Assembly: GCA_945861535.1 (NCBI GenBank)
Contig: CAMAUZ010000014.1
Location: 1 to 64,000, forward strand
Length of the DNA: 64,000 bases
DNA from: Akkermansia muciniphila
GTDB lineage: Bacteria > Verrucomicrobiota > Verrucomicrobiia > Limisphaerales > BJHT01
Reading direction: 5' to 3'
Of this stretch, positions 33,653 through 41,295 are shown in pieces. The position numbers and the translations under genes were made by a program. Numbering within the stretch: the first letter of the stretch is position 1; every line of letters begins with the position of its first letter. Under the pieces are notes generated by a model. The model was given only the letters and a program-made list of their open reading frames with translations, did no database searches and had not been told where the DNA came from.

Positions 33653-34540
33653 TCAATCGCTGAACCGTTTGGTGAGATCGCCGTAGGCATCGATGCGGCG
33701 GTCGCGCAGGAAAGGCCAGTGCGTGCGGGTGACATCGACCTTCGCGAGCTCGACGGACACGAGGAGATTCTCCGGTTTGTTGCTGCTGGCCTTGGCGAGG
33801 ATTTGGCCGCTGGTGCCGGCGACGAAGCTCTGGCCCCAGAACTCGAGGCCGTCGCCGCCGATCGGTTGCTCGAGGCCGATGCGGTTGGCGACGGCGACGA
33901 AGCAGCCGTTGGCCACGGCGTGTGCGCGCTGGATGGTTTCCCACGCGCCGTGCTGGTTCGTTCCGTATTCCGCTTTTTCCTTGGGATGCCAGCCGATGGC
34001 GGTCGGGTAAAAAAGAATCTCCGCGCCCTGCATCGCGGTGAGGCGCGCGGCCTCGGGGTACCATTGGTCCCAGCAGATCAGCACGCCGATCTTGCCGTAG
34101 CGCGTCTCCCACGCGCGGAAGCCGAGGTCGCCGGGGGTGAAATAGAATTTTTCGTAGAATAGCGGGTCGTCCGGGATGTGCATCTTGCGGTAGCTGCCGA
34201 GCAACGAGCCGTCGGCATCAATGATGACGGCGGTGTTGTGATAGAGGCCGCTGGCGCGTTTCTCGAAGAGCGAGGCGATGACGACGACCTGGTGTTTGCG
34301 CGCGAGCTTTTGCAATGCGGCGGTGCTCGGGCCGGGGATCGGCTCGGCGAGTTGGAAATTCGCGTGGTCCTCGCTCTGGCAGAAATACTGGGAGCGGAAG
34401 AGTTCCTGCGTGCAGATGATTTGCGCGCCGTCCTTCGCGGCGCGTTCGGCGGCGGCGAGGGTGGTGCGGAGGTTGGCGGCGGGATCGGCCGAGCAGGCGT
34501 GCTGGAGGAGGCCGAGGGTGACGGTTTTGGGTGCTGGCAT
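33653..34540 (-). CDS. aguB: carbon-nitrogen hydrolase, N-carbamoylputrescine amidase-like
   Basis: A 295-residue nitrilase-superfamily amidase. The catalytic triad is visible as Glu46 (CTQELFRS), Lys119 (SYRKMHIPDD) and Cys156 (LICWDQWYPEAAR). EKFYFTPGD and ANRIG, as well as WGQSFVAGTSG, are like N-carbamoylputrescine amidase (AguB), which hydrolyses N-carbamoylputrescine to putrescine. No agmatine deiminase (aguA) is nearby, so the symbol is a best match and not proof of substrate. The protein is cytoplasmic. It begins 36 bases after the stop of the kinase gene and may be cotranscribed with it. Confidence 0.87.
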   Translation of the reverse strand: MPAPKTVTLGLLQHACSADPAANLRTTLAAAERAAKDGAQIICTQELFRSQYFCQSEDHANFQLAEPIPGPSTAALQKLARKHQVVVIASLFEKRASGLYHNTAVIIDADGSLLGSYRKMHIPDDPLFYEKFYFTPGDLGFRAWETRYGKIGVLICWDQWYPEAARLTAMQGAEILFYPTAIGWHPKEKAEYGTNQHGAWETIQRAHAVANGCFVAVANRIGLEQPIGGDGLEFWGQSFVAGTSGQILAKASSNKPENLLVSVELAKVDVTRTHWPFLRDRRIDAYGDLTKRFSD

Positions 34541-34576
34541 GGTGGGGAAACGAACGGCTGTCAGGCGGTTGGCCGG

Positions 34577-35638
34577 CTACTTGGTGCGCTCGATGACGAG
34601 GGTGCCGCCTTTGTCTTTGCCGAGGTGGGTGGTCGGAATCTGGCCGAAGAGTTCGCGCACAAACCGCCCGAGCGTCTCGTTCGTCGGGCCGTACTTGTCG
34701 TGATAAAGATAGAACTCGAGGTGATGCAGCAGCGTGTCGGCGTCCTGATAGCGCAACTCGCGATCGCGCTGGAGGGCGGTCTGGAGAATCTGGTTGAGCC
34801 GGTCGTCGATCTCGGAGTTGAGCAGCCGGAAATCGGGAATGGGGAGGTTGAGGATGCGGTGGCGGGATTCCTCGGTGGTCGCGCCCTTGAAAATGTTGCG
34901 CCCGAGCAGCAGGTGGGCCAGGCCGACGCCCGCCGAGAAGACATCCGAACGCTTGTCGGTCACGTCGAAACTCGACTGCTCCGGGCTCATGTAATCCACG
35001 CGCCCCGCGACCACTTCGCCCTCATTGTCGTGCAACAGGCCGCGCGCCTTGGCGACACCGAAGTCGGTCAATTTCACGTCGCCCTCGAAGGCGATCATGA
35101 TGTTCTTCAGGTTCACATCGCGATGCACGATGCCGAGCGGCGTGCCGTCCTTGTCGCACTTGGCATGGGCGTAGGCGAGGCCGCGCGCGACGCGGCTGAT
35201 GATGAAGACCGCCAGATCGCGCGGGAGCACGCGCTGCTTGTCCTGCACCTGCTGGAGGAACTGCTCGACGTTCACGCCGCGGATCAGCTCCATCGCGATG
35301 AAGTAGCCGCCGCCGGTTTCGCCGAGCTGGTAGGTCTGGACGATGTTGGTGTGGATGAGGTCGGCGACCAGCTTGGCTTCGCCGATGAAATTTTCGATGA
35401 ACGAACTCTGGTTGGCGAAGCTCTGGCGGATGACCTTGATGGCGACGCGCTTCACGAAATTGCGCGACCCGTGCTGCTCGGCTTCATACACGACCCCCAT
35501 CCCGCCTTCGAAAAGCTTGCGGACAATTTCGTAGCGGAACTCGCTTTTGATCGTAAACAGACTCGGCACGGGCGCGATGGTGGGCGCTGAGAAATCCAAG
35601 TCAAGCCGACGCGCCTGCGGAGAAATACCTAGAAACAT
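34577..35638 (-). CDS. Ser/Thr protein kinase, Hanks type
   Basis: A 353-residue protein with an intact kinase domain (about 36-300): Gly-rich loop FEGGMGVVYEAE (44-55), Lys68 in VAIKVI, HRDVNLKN (catalytic Asp near 170), DFGVAKA, and SPEQSSFDVTDKRSDVFS. There is no transmembrane helix or sensor domain, so it is probably cytoplasmic and soluble. The C-terminal 50 residues are helical. Bacterial kinases of this class phosphorylate varied targets. It is divergent from the HU gene with 97 bases between starts. The ATG at 35638 gives MFLGISPQARR; more upstream starts give no family sequence. Confidence 0.93.
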   Translation of the reverse strand: MFLGISPQARRLDLDFSAPTIAPVPSLFTIKSEFRYEIVRKLFEGGMGVVYEAEQHGSRNFVKRVAIKVIRQSFANQSSFIENFIGEAKLVADLIHTNIVQTYQLGETGGGYFIAMELIRGVNVEQFLQQVQDKQRVLPRDLAVFIISRVARGLAYAHAKCDKDGTPLGIVHRDVNLKNIMIAFEGDVKLTDFGVAKARGLLHDNEGEVVAGRVDYMSPEQSSFDVTDKRSDVFSAGVGLAHLLLGRNIFKGATTEESRHRILNLPIPDFRLLNSEIDDRLNQILQTALQRDRELRYQDADTLLHHLEFYLYHDKYGPTNETLGRFVRELFGQIPTTHLGKDKGGTLVIERTK

Positions 35639-35661
35639 TGTGAATAAAGCGGATTTTCTCC

Positions 35662-35690
35662 TTGCAGGCACGGCGCAATTCGATTTCATA
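35662..35690 (+). promoter_or_regulatory. possible promoter of the HU gene
   Basis: TTGCAG (35662-35667) and TTCATA (35685-35690) are separated by 17 bases, and the gene starts 46 bases later. Three positions match at each consensus hexamer, so this is weak. It lies in the 97-base gap shared with the kinase gene. Confidence 0.25.
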
Positions 35691-35735
35691 CCCGCAAGTT
35701 CGCTGAACTGGAACCCAACTAAACAACAACACATC

Positions 35736-36026
35736 ATGGCTAAAGCACTCTCAAAATCCCAAATCGCCACCGCCGTCGCTGACAAGGCCGGCATCTCCAA
35801 GAAGGCCGCCGCCGAGATCCTCGATTACGTCGCGGAACTCGCCTACAAGAACGCCAAGAACAGCTTCACCCTTCCCGGCTTGGGCAAGCTCGTTCTCGTG
35901 AACCGCAAGGCCCGCGTCGGCCGCAACCCCGCCACCGGCGCGTCGATCAACATTCCGGCCAAGAAGGTCGTGAAGTTCCGCGTCGCCAAGGCCGCCAAGG
36001 ACGCGATCCTCGGCGTCAAGAAGTAA
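35736..36026 (+). CDS. hup: HU-family DNA-binding protein
   Basis: A 96-residue nucleoid protein of the HU/IHF family. KSQIATAVADKAGISKKAAA forms the helical base, LPGLGKLVLVNRKARVGRNP the strands leading into the arm (GRNPATG, the DNA-binding turn), and VVKFRVAKAAKDAIL the last helix. The family length is normal (about 90). It is preceded by an A/C-rich leader (AACTAAACAACAACACATC) without a Shine-Dalgarno sequence. It is followed by a strong terminator, so it is probably a single-gene unit. Confidence 0.97.
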   Translation: MAKALSKSQIATAVADKAGISKKAAAEILDYVAELAYKNAKNSFTLPGLGKLVLVNRKARVGRNPATGASINIPAKKVVKFRVAKAAKDAILGVKK

Positions 36027-36046
36027 GGTTGCTCAACCTTTCGCAA

Positions 36047-36076
36047 GGCACCCCGGTTCGCCGGGGTGCCTTTTTT
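36047..36076 (+). terminator. intrinsic terminator of the HU gene
   Basis: GGCACCCCGG (36047-36056) and CCGGGGTGCC (36061-36070) form a perfect 10-bp stem with a TTCG loop, followed by six T, 20 bases after the stop. Confidence 0.97.
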
Positions 36077-36212
36077 ATGGGGCGGAAGCGAGCGCTGCGT
36101 GGCGCGGGAGGAGCGCGACCGTCCCGGTCGCAGCGCGTGCGACGGCAGAGGGGCGCTGGCAGAGCTGTGGCATCCGTGCGGGTTCGGGGCCGCTGCGCGC
36201 CGGCGGAGTCGG

Positions 36213-36310
36213 CGGAGCGCGGCGTTCACGCCGCTTCAGCGTGGGGCGCTGCGTCGCGGGCGAATGCGGTGGGACGTTCGGACGGTGAAGCGGCGTGAAC
36301 GCCGCGCGCC
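36213..36310. repeat. inverted-repeat element, family C (copy 4)
   Basis: GGAGCGCGGCGTTCACGCCG and CGGCGTGAACGCCGCGCGCC are the ends. It lies between the HU terminator and the end of the ABC permease gene. Confidence 0.85.
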
Positions 36311-36315
36311 AGCGG

Positions 36316-38058
36316 CTAAATCTCGATGCGCTCCAGCCGCCGCAATCCCAGTCGCAGCGGCAGCCAGCCGAGGCCGAGCGACAGCAGCGCAAAGCCCGTC
36401 CACGTCGCCGCCAGCAGCCACGGGGACGGCGGTCCGGTGATTTTCCACGGCGACCCGAGCACCGCCAGCAGCAGCGCGCCGATGATGTACACGAAGCTCA
36501 GCACGAGGCAGAACGTCCCGCCGACGCCGCTGACGATCTTGCCGGGATTGTCCTCTTTGAAATTCGGATACAGCACGCCCATGCCCATCGCCAGCCCGTT
36601 CAGCGAGAAGGTCATCACCGTGATGTAGAAACAAAAATAGCCGGTGCGTTCGAGCGGCATCTTGAGCATCTGGCACGACAGCGCCACCAGCCCGAGCGTC
36701 ACCGCGAGCGACGCGCCGGTGGCGAGCGCGAACTTGGTCCAGACCACGCGGCGCAGGCCGAGCGGCGCCATGCCCACGATCCACACGCGTTTGCCCTCGA
36801 GCGAGAACTGCGGGAAAACAAAGCGCGTGGTGAGCGTGGCGAGATTCAGCGAGCACGCGCCGAGATTCAGGAAGGAGATGAGCTGGACCCAGAAGGGATT
36901 GGTGATCTGCTGCGTGAAGTGCCGGAGGTTCATGATGTACACGCCGAGCAGGCCGAACAGCATGAGCGTCTGCCCCCATTGCGCCGTGTCGCGCCAGAAC
37001 ATGCGGACGTCCTTCACGATCAGCGCGTGGACATCCGAGCGCAGGCCGGGCAGCAGCGCGACGCATTTGTCCACGAAGCCCGACGAAAAGTGGAAGGTGC
37101 TCTTGCGCGCGCGCCATTGGCGGAACCATTCCCATTGCCCGAACACGCTCGCGCGGCTCTGCGCCGTCGAGGCGGCCTCGTAAAAAAACGGCCCCATCCA
37201 GGTGAACGCCAGGAAGCCGAAGAACAGCACATGGCTCAGCAGCACGAGCATGAAGAAACCCGCCGCGCTCATCGCCCCCTCGAGCCAGCTCAGTACCGAC
37301 GTGGACAGCCAGTAGCTGGGCAGCAGCGGATGCTGCGCGAAACGCGTGCGCACAAGCAGCCGGTCCAGCACGGCCAACATGCGCGTCTCGAGGGTTTCGT
37401 CATCGACGATTTCGGGGCTGAGCCAGAAGCGGCTCGCGAGCACGAACAGCGCGAGGGCGGCGACGATGAGCAATTGAAACGACCGGCGGTCCATGTGCCG
37501 CGCCAGGCTCACGGCCAGCCACGAGCCGAAGACCGCGGGCAGCACGATGAACAGCGGCACCAGCACCGGCAGCATCACGTAGAAATGCCACGGCGCGCGG
37601 TTGTGCAGCCCGTAGGCGCCCAGCAGCGGCGCAATTAGAAAGACAAACGCCCACGATGCGAGCAGCGTGGATTCGAGAAACTTCCAGCGGAAGATGGTCT
37701 GCGTGGACACCGGCAGCGTGAGCAGGAAGGCGGTCTCGCGGTTCCGAAACAAATTCGTGTAGCCGATCACCAGATTGCTGAAGAGCAGCAGCAGGAAGAA
37801 AAACGCGAACAGCAGGAACAGCAGCCGCTCGATCAGGAGACTGCCAAGGCCGGGAAACGAGCCGAGAAAACGCAGCGCGCGATGAAAAGTTCCGAAGGAG
37901 AAAACGATGTAGCCGACGACGAACACCACCATCAGCAACAGCAGCGAGCGCGATTGCGCCGCGAGCGCCTGCACGCGACGGCGCGCCTGCACCAGACTCA
38001 CCTGGGTGAGCAGCCGGAGCGGTCCGGGACCGTCGTAGTTGCCCGGTTTAGCGGCCAT
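36316..38058 (-). CDS. ABC-2-type exporter permease
   Basis: A 580-residue polytopic membrane protein. About 12-14 transmembrane helices are visible as two groups: one between residues 35 and 330 and one from about 350 to 570. The loop between contains VDKCVALLPGLRSDVHALIVKD. The layout, two large hydrophobic halves with a KDVRMFWRD connector, resembles the big ABC-2 permeases of the EcsB/putative exporter type. Its start overlaps the end of the ATPase gene by 11 bases, so the two are a functional pair. The transported substrate is unknown. Confidence 0.85.
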   Translation of the reverse strand: MAAKPGNYDGPGPLRLLTQVSLVQARRRVQALAAQSRSLLLLMVVFVVGYIVFSFGTFHRALRFLGSFPGLGSLLIERLLFLLFAFFFLLLLFSNLVIGYTNLFRNRETAFLLTLPVSTQTIFRWKFLESTLLASWAFVFLIAPLLGAYGLHNRAPWHFYVMLPVLVPLFIVLPAVFGSWLAVSLARHMDRRSFQLLIVAALALFVLASRFWLSPEIVDDETLETRMLAVLDRLLVRTRFAQHPLLPSYWLSTSVLSWLEGAMSAAGFFMLVLLSHVLFFGFLAFTWMGPFFYEAASTAQSRASVFGQWEWFRQWRARKSTFHFSSGFVDKCVALLPGLRSDVHALIVKDVRMFWRDTAQWGQTLMLFGLLGVYIMNLRHFTQQITNPFWVQLISFLNLGACSLNLATLTTRFVFPQFSLEGKRVWIVGMAPLGLRRVVWTKFALATGASLAVTLGLVALSCQMLKMPLERTGYFCFYITVMTFSLNGLAMGMGVLYPNFKEDNPGKIVSGVGGTFCLVLSFVYIIGALLLAVLGSPWKITGPPSPWLLAATWTGFALLSLGLGWLPLRLGLRRLERIEI

Positions 38059-38842
38059 GCGGCGGGAGGGGAGCGGCAGGCTCCGGGGTTTTGAACTTCG
38101 CGCGTTCTTCGCTGAAGTTCGCCTCCTGCCGCGTCAGGGCGAGGAAGGAATTCTCGAGCAAGCCATCCGAGCCGCTTTGCTGACGCAGTTGATCCCGCGT
38201 GCCGACGGCGACGAGTTTGCCCTGATGAATGATGCCGATGCGGTCGGCGATTTCCTCCGCGACGCTGAGCTGGTGCGTCGAGAGAAAGACCGTCATCCCC
38301 TGCTGCGAGCGCTCCTTGAGCGTGTCCTTCACGACGCGCGCGTGATGCGGATCGAGGCCCACCATCGGCTCGTCGATCACAAACACCTCGGGGTCGTGCA
38401 GCAGCGCCGAGGCGATGGCGACGCGCTGCCGCGTGCCGTGCGAGAGGCCGTCGATGGGCTTGCGCAGATAGGGCTCGAGATTGAAGCGGGCGACCAGTTC
38501 CTTCGCGGCTTCGGCGAGACGTTTTTCCTCCATGCGAAACATCTGGCCGGTGAAGCGCAGAAATTCCCACGGCGTGAGCTTTTCGTACAGGAACGGAAAA
38601 TCCGGCACGTAGGCGAGGCGCCGCCGCGCCTCGAGCGGCTGCGTCTGCACGTCGAATCCGGCGACGCGCGCGGTGCCGGCGGTGGGCTTCATCAGGCCCG
38701 TGAGCAGCTTGATGGTGGTGGTCTTCCCGGCGGCGTTGGGGCCGAGCACGGCGAAGAATTCACCCTTGGGCACGACGAGGCTGAGGTCGTTGACGGCGGT
38801 GAGGTCGCCGAATTTTTTCACGAGATGGAGCAGCTCGATCAT
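38048..38842 (-). CDS. ABC transporter ATPase
   Basis: A 264-residue nucleotide-binding subunit. Walker A is GPNAAGKT (34-41), the signature is LSHGTRQRV in place of the common LSGGQ, Walker B is VFVIDEP, and the switch His lies in STHQLSVAE. This family drives drug, lipid or peptide exporters of the ABC-2 class. Start ATG at 38842 overlaps the stop of the preceding gene by four bases (ATGA), and its own end overlaps the permease start, giving a tightly coupled three-gene operon. The start was chosen because MIELLHLVKKFGD is the usual beginning. Confidence 0.95.
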   Translation of the reverse strand: MIELLHLVKKFGDLTAVNDLSLVVPKGEFFAVLGPNAAGKTTTIKLLTGLMKPTAGTARVAGFDVQTQPLEARRRLAYVPDFPFLYEKLTPWEFLRFTGQMFRMEEKRLAEAAKELVARFNLEPYLRKPIDGLSHGTRQRVAIASALLHDPEVFVIDEPMVGLDPHHARVVKDTLKERSQQGMTVFLSTHQLSVAEEIADRIGIIHQGKLVAVGTRDQLRQQSGSDGLLENSFLALTRQEANFSEERAKFKTPEPAAPLPPHGR

Positions 38843-39666
38843 GGGGTTTTGAAACCGAATTCGACGTTGGTGAAGCGGAGGTCGTCGGGCAGCTCGACGC
38901 GCAAGATTTCGCCGACGCGGCTGACGATCACCACGATTTGGTAGCGATCGAGCAGGCGCGCCGAGAGCCGGTAAACGCGGAGCCGCGAGTTGCCCAGCTT
39001 GAGCGAGTCGTTGCGTGCCTCCCACTTCAGGCCGAGCGTGAAATTCTTGCCGGGCGTGAAGCCCAGGCTGCCGCCCAGCGCCGCGGCCAGCAGCCGGATC
39101 TGCATCGAATCGCCGAGGCTTTGCAGCATTTTTTCCGGCTCGCGCAGCTCGGCGAACGTGAACTTGCGGTCGATGATTTCCCCGTCGTCACGCACCTTGA
39201 AACGCAGCGCCTCCTCCGCCGACGTGGCGCTGATCTCGACGCTGGTCGGCTTGTGGATGGCCGTGATGTTGACCTCGCGCCAGAGATGCTCGGCGGAGAA
39301 TTTCGCCTCGAGCCGGAAGCGCAGCCGCCGCGCCTTGTCATCGATGAAGAGCATCCCGTCGGCGATCTCGACGGTGTAGCCGGAGATTTTTCTGACCTGA
39401 CCCTCGGGCAGATCCTCGAGCTTGTGAGCCTTGCCGGTGGCGGCGGTTTCGCCGGCGGTGGTGGACCAGCGGAAGCCGCCGAGCTTCTGCCCCTTGTGCA
39501 TCACCTCGAGATTCGAGTCGTCGGGCGCGGACAGAATTTTCTCCCACACGACGCCCACGGGCAGTTCGGAGCCGCGGTCCTCGCCCGCGAATTCCGAGCG
39601 CCACAACAGCACGTTCATCGTCACGAAGAACAGGCAGATGACGGCGAAGGTGACGCGGGTGCGCAT
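38839..39666 (-). CDS. membrane-anchored protein of the ABC operon, function unknown
   Basis: A 275-residue protein that I do not recognise. It has one N-terminal hydrophobic helix (about 4-22), which serves as signal or anchor, and a large beta-rich extracytoplasmic part with repeated strand phrases (KISGYTVEIADGMLFID, RLRFRLEAKFS, DRKFTFAELREP). It overlaps the ATPase start by four bases and is first in the operon. It is probably the accessory or substrate-binding part of the exporter; that is inference from position. Confidence 0.72.
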   Translation of the reverse strand: MRTRVTFAVICLFFVTMNVLLWRSEFAGEDRGSELPVGVVWEKILSAPDDSNLEVMHKGQKLGGFRWSTTAGETAATGKAHKLEDLPEGQVRKISGYTVEIADGMLFIDDKARRLRFRLEAKFSAEHLWREVNITAIHKPTSVEISATSAEEALRFKVRDDGEIIDRKFTFAELREPEKMLQSLGDSMQIRLLAAALGGSLGFTPGKNFTLGLKWEARNDSLKLGNSRLRVYRLSARLLDRYQIVVIVSRVGEILRVELPDDLRFTNVEFGFKTP

Positions 39667-39717
39667 GGGGGTGGGGCGGAAGTTTCAGCCGCGGCGATGC
39701 GATGGAAAGCGCCGGGA

Positions 39718-40043
39718 GGAACACGGAGACGCGATGAACACGAAGCGGCGGAGGCGCAGCCCGAGGAGCGCGGCTGTGTCCGCGGAGGACCAGCCGCAGC
39801 GGCCCCGAATCCCCGCAGGCACCCGTTGGAACCAGCGGCGTCCCATGCGGCCAACCTGCTGCGGCTGGTGCTCCGCGCACACAGCCGCGCTCCGGGGGAA
39901 TTCCTCGCGGCGCGCGAAGATCTGGCAGAGTTGCAGCACCGGGAAAAACGAGGGCGGACGGTGGCCCGAAAAGTCACCGATCAGTGAACCAAGGTCGGCC
40001 CTCGAATCCTTGTTCTTCTCTGTGTTCATCGTGTCTCTGTGGT
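39718..40043. repeat. nested inverted repeats, families F outside and G inside (G copy 2)
   Basis: GAACACGGAGACGCGATGAA (from 39719) mirrors TCTGTGTTCATCGTGTCTCT (40019-40038). Between them is a family G element with GAGCGCGGCTGTGTCCGCGG (39765-39784) and GCGCACACAGCCGCGCTC (39875-39892). It fills the gap 39667-40132 together with some unassigned sequence. Confidence 0.8.
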
Positions 40044-40132
40044 TAAAAAATCGGCTCGCATGAACCGCTACGGTTTCGCAATGACTGCGCTGCGCTCGGC
40101 ACGGGCGCGGCGACGAAGCTGTGGCGCGGATT

Positions 40133-40951
40133 TCACGGGCGTTTGGCGGGCGGAAGCTTGAGCGACTGCCCGATGCGCATGCGTTTGGGGTCCAGCCCGG
40201 GATTGGCGTCGAGCAGTTTGCTCACCGGAATGCCGTGCTGCTTGGCGATGCTGCCCGGCGTCTCGCCGGCCTTCACCGTGTGCGTGCGGCGGCCGGCGGC
40301 TTCCGCGGGTTTGGGCGTGCCGGTTTGCGCCGTGGCGGCGGTTCCGGGCGACGGTGTCGGCGGCGGGGGCGTCGGGCCGGGCGGCGTGCCCGGCGGCCGG
40401 GGCGCGGGCTTCGGTGGCACCACCGGAGCATTGGAAGGATTGACGAAATCGCGTCCCGCCCTGGCCTGGGCGATGGCGAGCTGCTTGCGGAGATCGTCCC
40501 GTTCGAGCGTGAGTTTTTGCAGCGACTCCTTGAGCGCCTCGATTTCCCGCAACTGGCTGGGCGGCGCGATGAGCATCAGCGACGACTTGGCCAGCTCCTG
40601 TTTGCAGCCGTCCATGCGCGCCTTGACGATCTCCGCCTTGTCCGAAGCCGGCTGGAGCGCGAGGAACCGCTGGTAGTGATAAATGGCGGCGGCAAAATCC
40701 TTCTCCTGCTGCTCATTCAAGATCGCCAGCTCGAAATGCGCCGCGCTCGAACGGGGATTGTTTTCGAGCGAATGCGTGAAAGCCTCGATCGCCCCGCGAA
40801 AATCCCGGCCCCGCACGCGATTGCTGCCGACGATGAAATAGGGGTCCTTCTGCTCATCTTGCGGACTGGGTCCGGGCGACCAGCACCCGGTGCCCAGCAA
40901 GGCAAAAAAAAGCGCGCCACAGAGAGCGCGCGGCACCCCGAAAAAATTCAT
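40133..40951 (-). CDS. lipoprotein with TPR, coiled coil and LysM domain
   Basis: A 272-residue lipoprotein: lipobox GTGC with Cys23. The mature part has a TPR-like helix pair (RDFRGAIEAFTHSLENNPRS, DFAAAIYHYQRFLAL), a coiled-coil segment (about 132-165), a Pro/Thr-rich linker (about 175-225), and a C-terminal LysM domain (about 222-268: HTVKAGETPGSIAKQHGIPV, DANPGLDPKRMRIGQSLKLP), which binds peptidoglycan. It probably anchors a complex between membrane and cell wall. It is not in an operon with the neighbours. Confidence 0.85.
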   Translation of the reverse strand: MNFFGVPRALCGALFFALLGTGCWSPGPSPQDEQKDPYFIVGSNRVRGRDFRGAIEAFTHSLENNPRSSAAHFELAILNEQQEKDFAAAIYHYQRFLALQPASDKAEIVKARMDGCKQELAKSSLMLIAPPSQLREIEALKESLQKLTLERDDLRKQLAIAQARAGRDFVNPSNAPVVPPKPAPRPPGTPPGPTPPPPTPSPGTAATAQTGTPKPAEAAGRRTHTVKAGETPGSIAKQHGIPVSKLLDANPGLDPKRMRIGQSLKLPPAKRP

Positions 40952-41087
40952 GGCGCGAACCTATGCGAAACGAGCGAACGGGCGCAACAGAGGGTTGCTC
41001 ACAAAAGCCAAACCCGCTCCGGCTCCCGCCATCGCTGGCGTTGGCGGTGGCGTTGACGATGTGGCTCTCTGCCTGTACTCATGGCAG

Positions 41088-41237
41088 ATGAAAACCGCCA
41101 TTGACCTGCCCGACAACCTCCGGCGCGGCTCCAAGATCGGGACGGCTCAGCGAAGGACTAAACTAAAGGATCTGCGCGCGGCTGGCCTCGATTTGACGCC
41201 GCACGCGGAAGTGAAGGCTCTCGCCGGCCTGCGGTAG
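41088..41237 (+). pseudogene. VapB-like antitoxin remnant
   Basis: A 49-residue frame beginning MKTAIDLPDNLRRGSKIGTA and continuing RRTKLKDLRAAGLDL. The pattern MKTxIDLPDxLxxRxK...TxLKDL is that of VapB-type antitoxins of PIN toxin modules, but the end is irregular (usually VxEAL) and no VapC toxin follows. It sits just before the OLD-like gene, so it may mark an old insertion site of mobile genes. Whether it is expressed is unknown. Confidence 0.5.
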
Positions 41238-41295
41238 GTTCTTCGCCCGCGTGGGCAGCCCTGAATCGATATCGGTTTCCATCTTAATAATTGGC

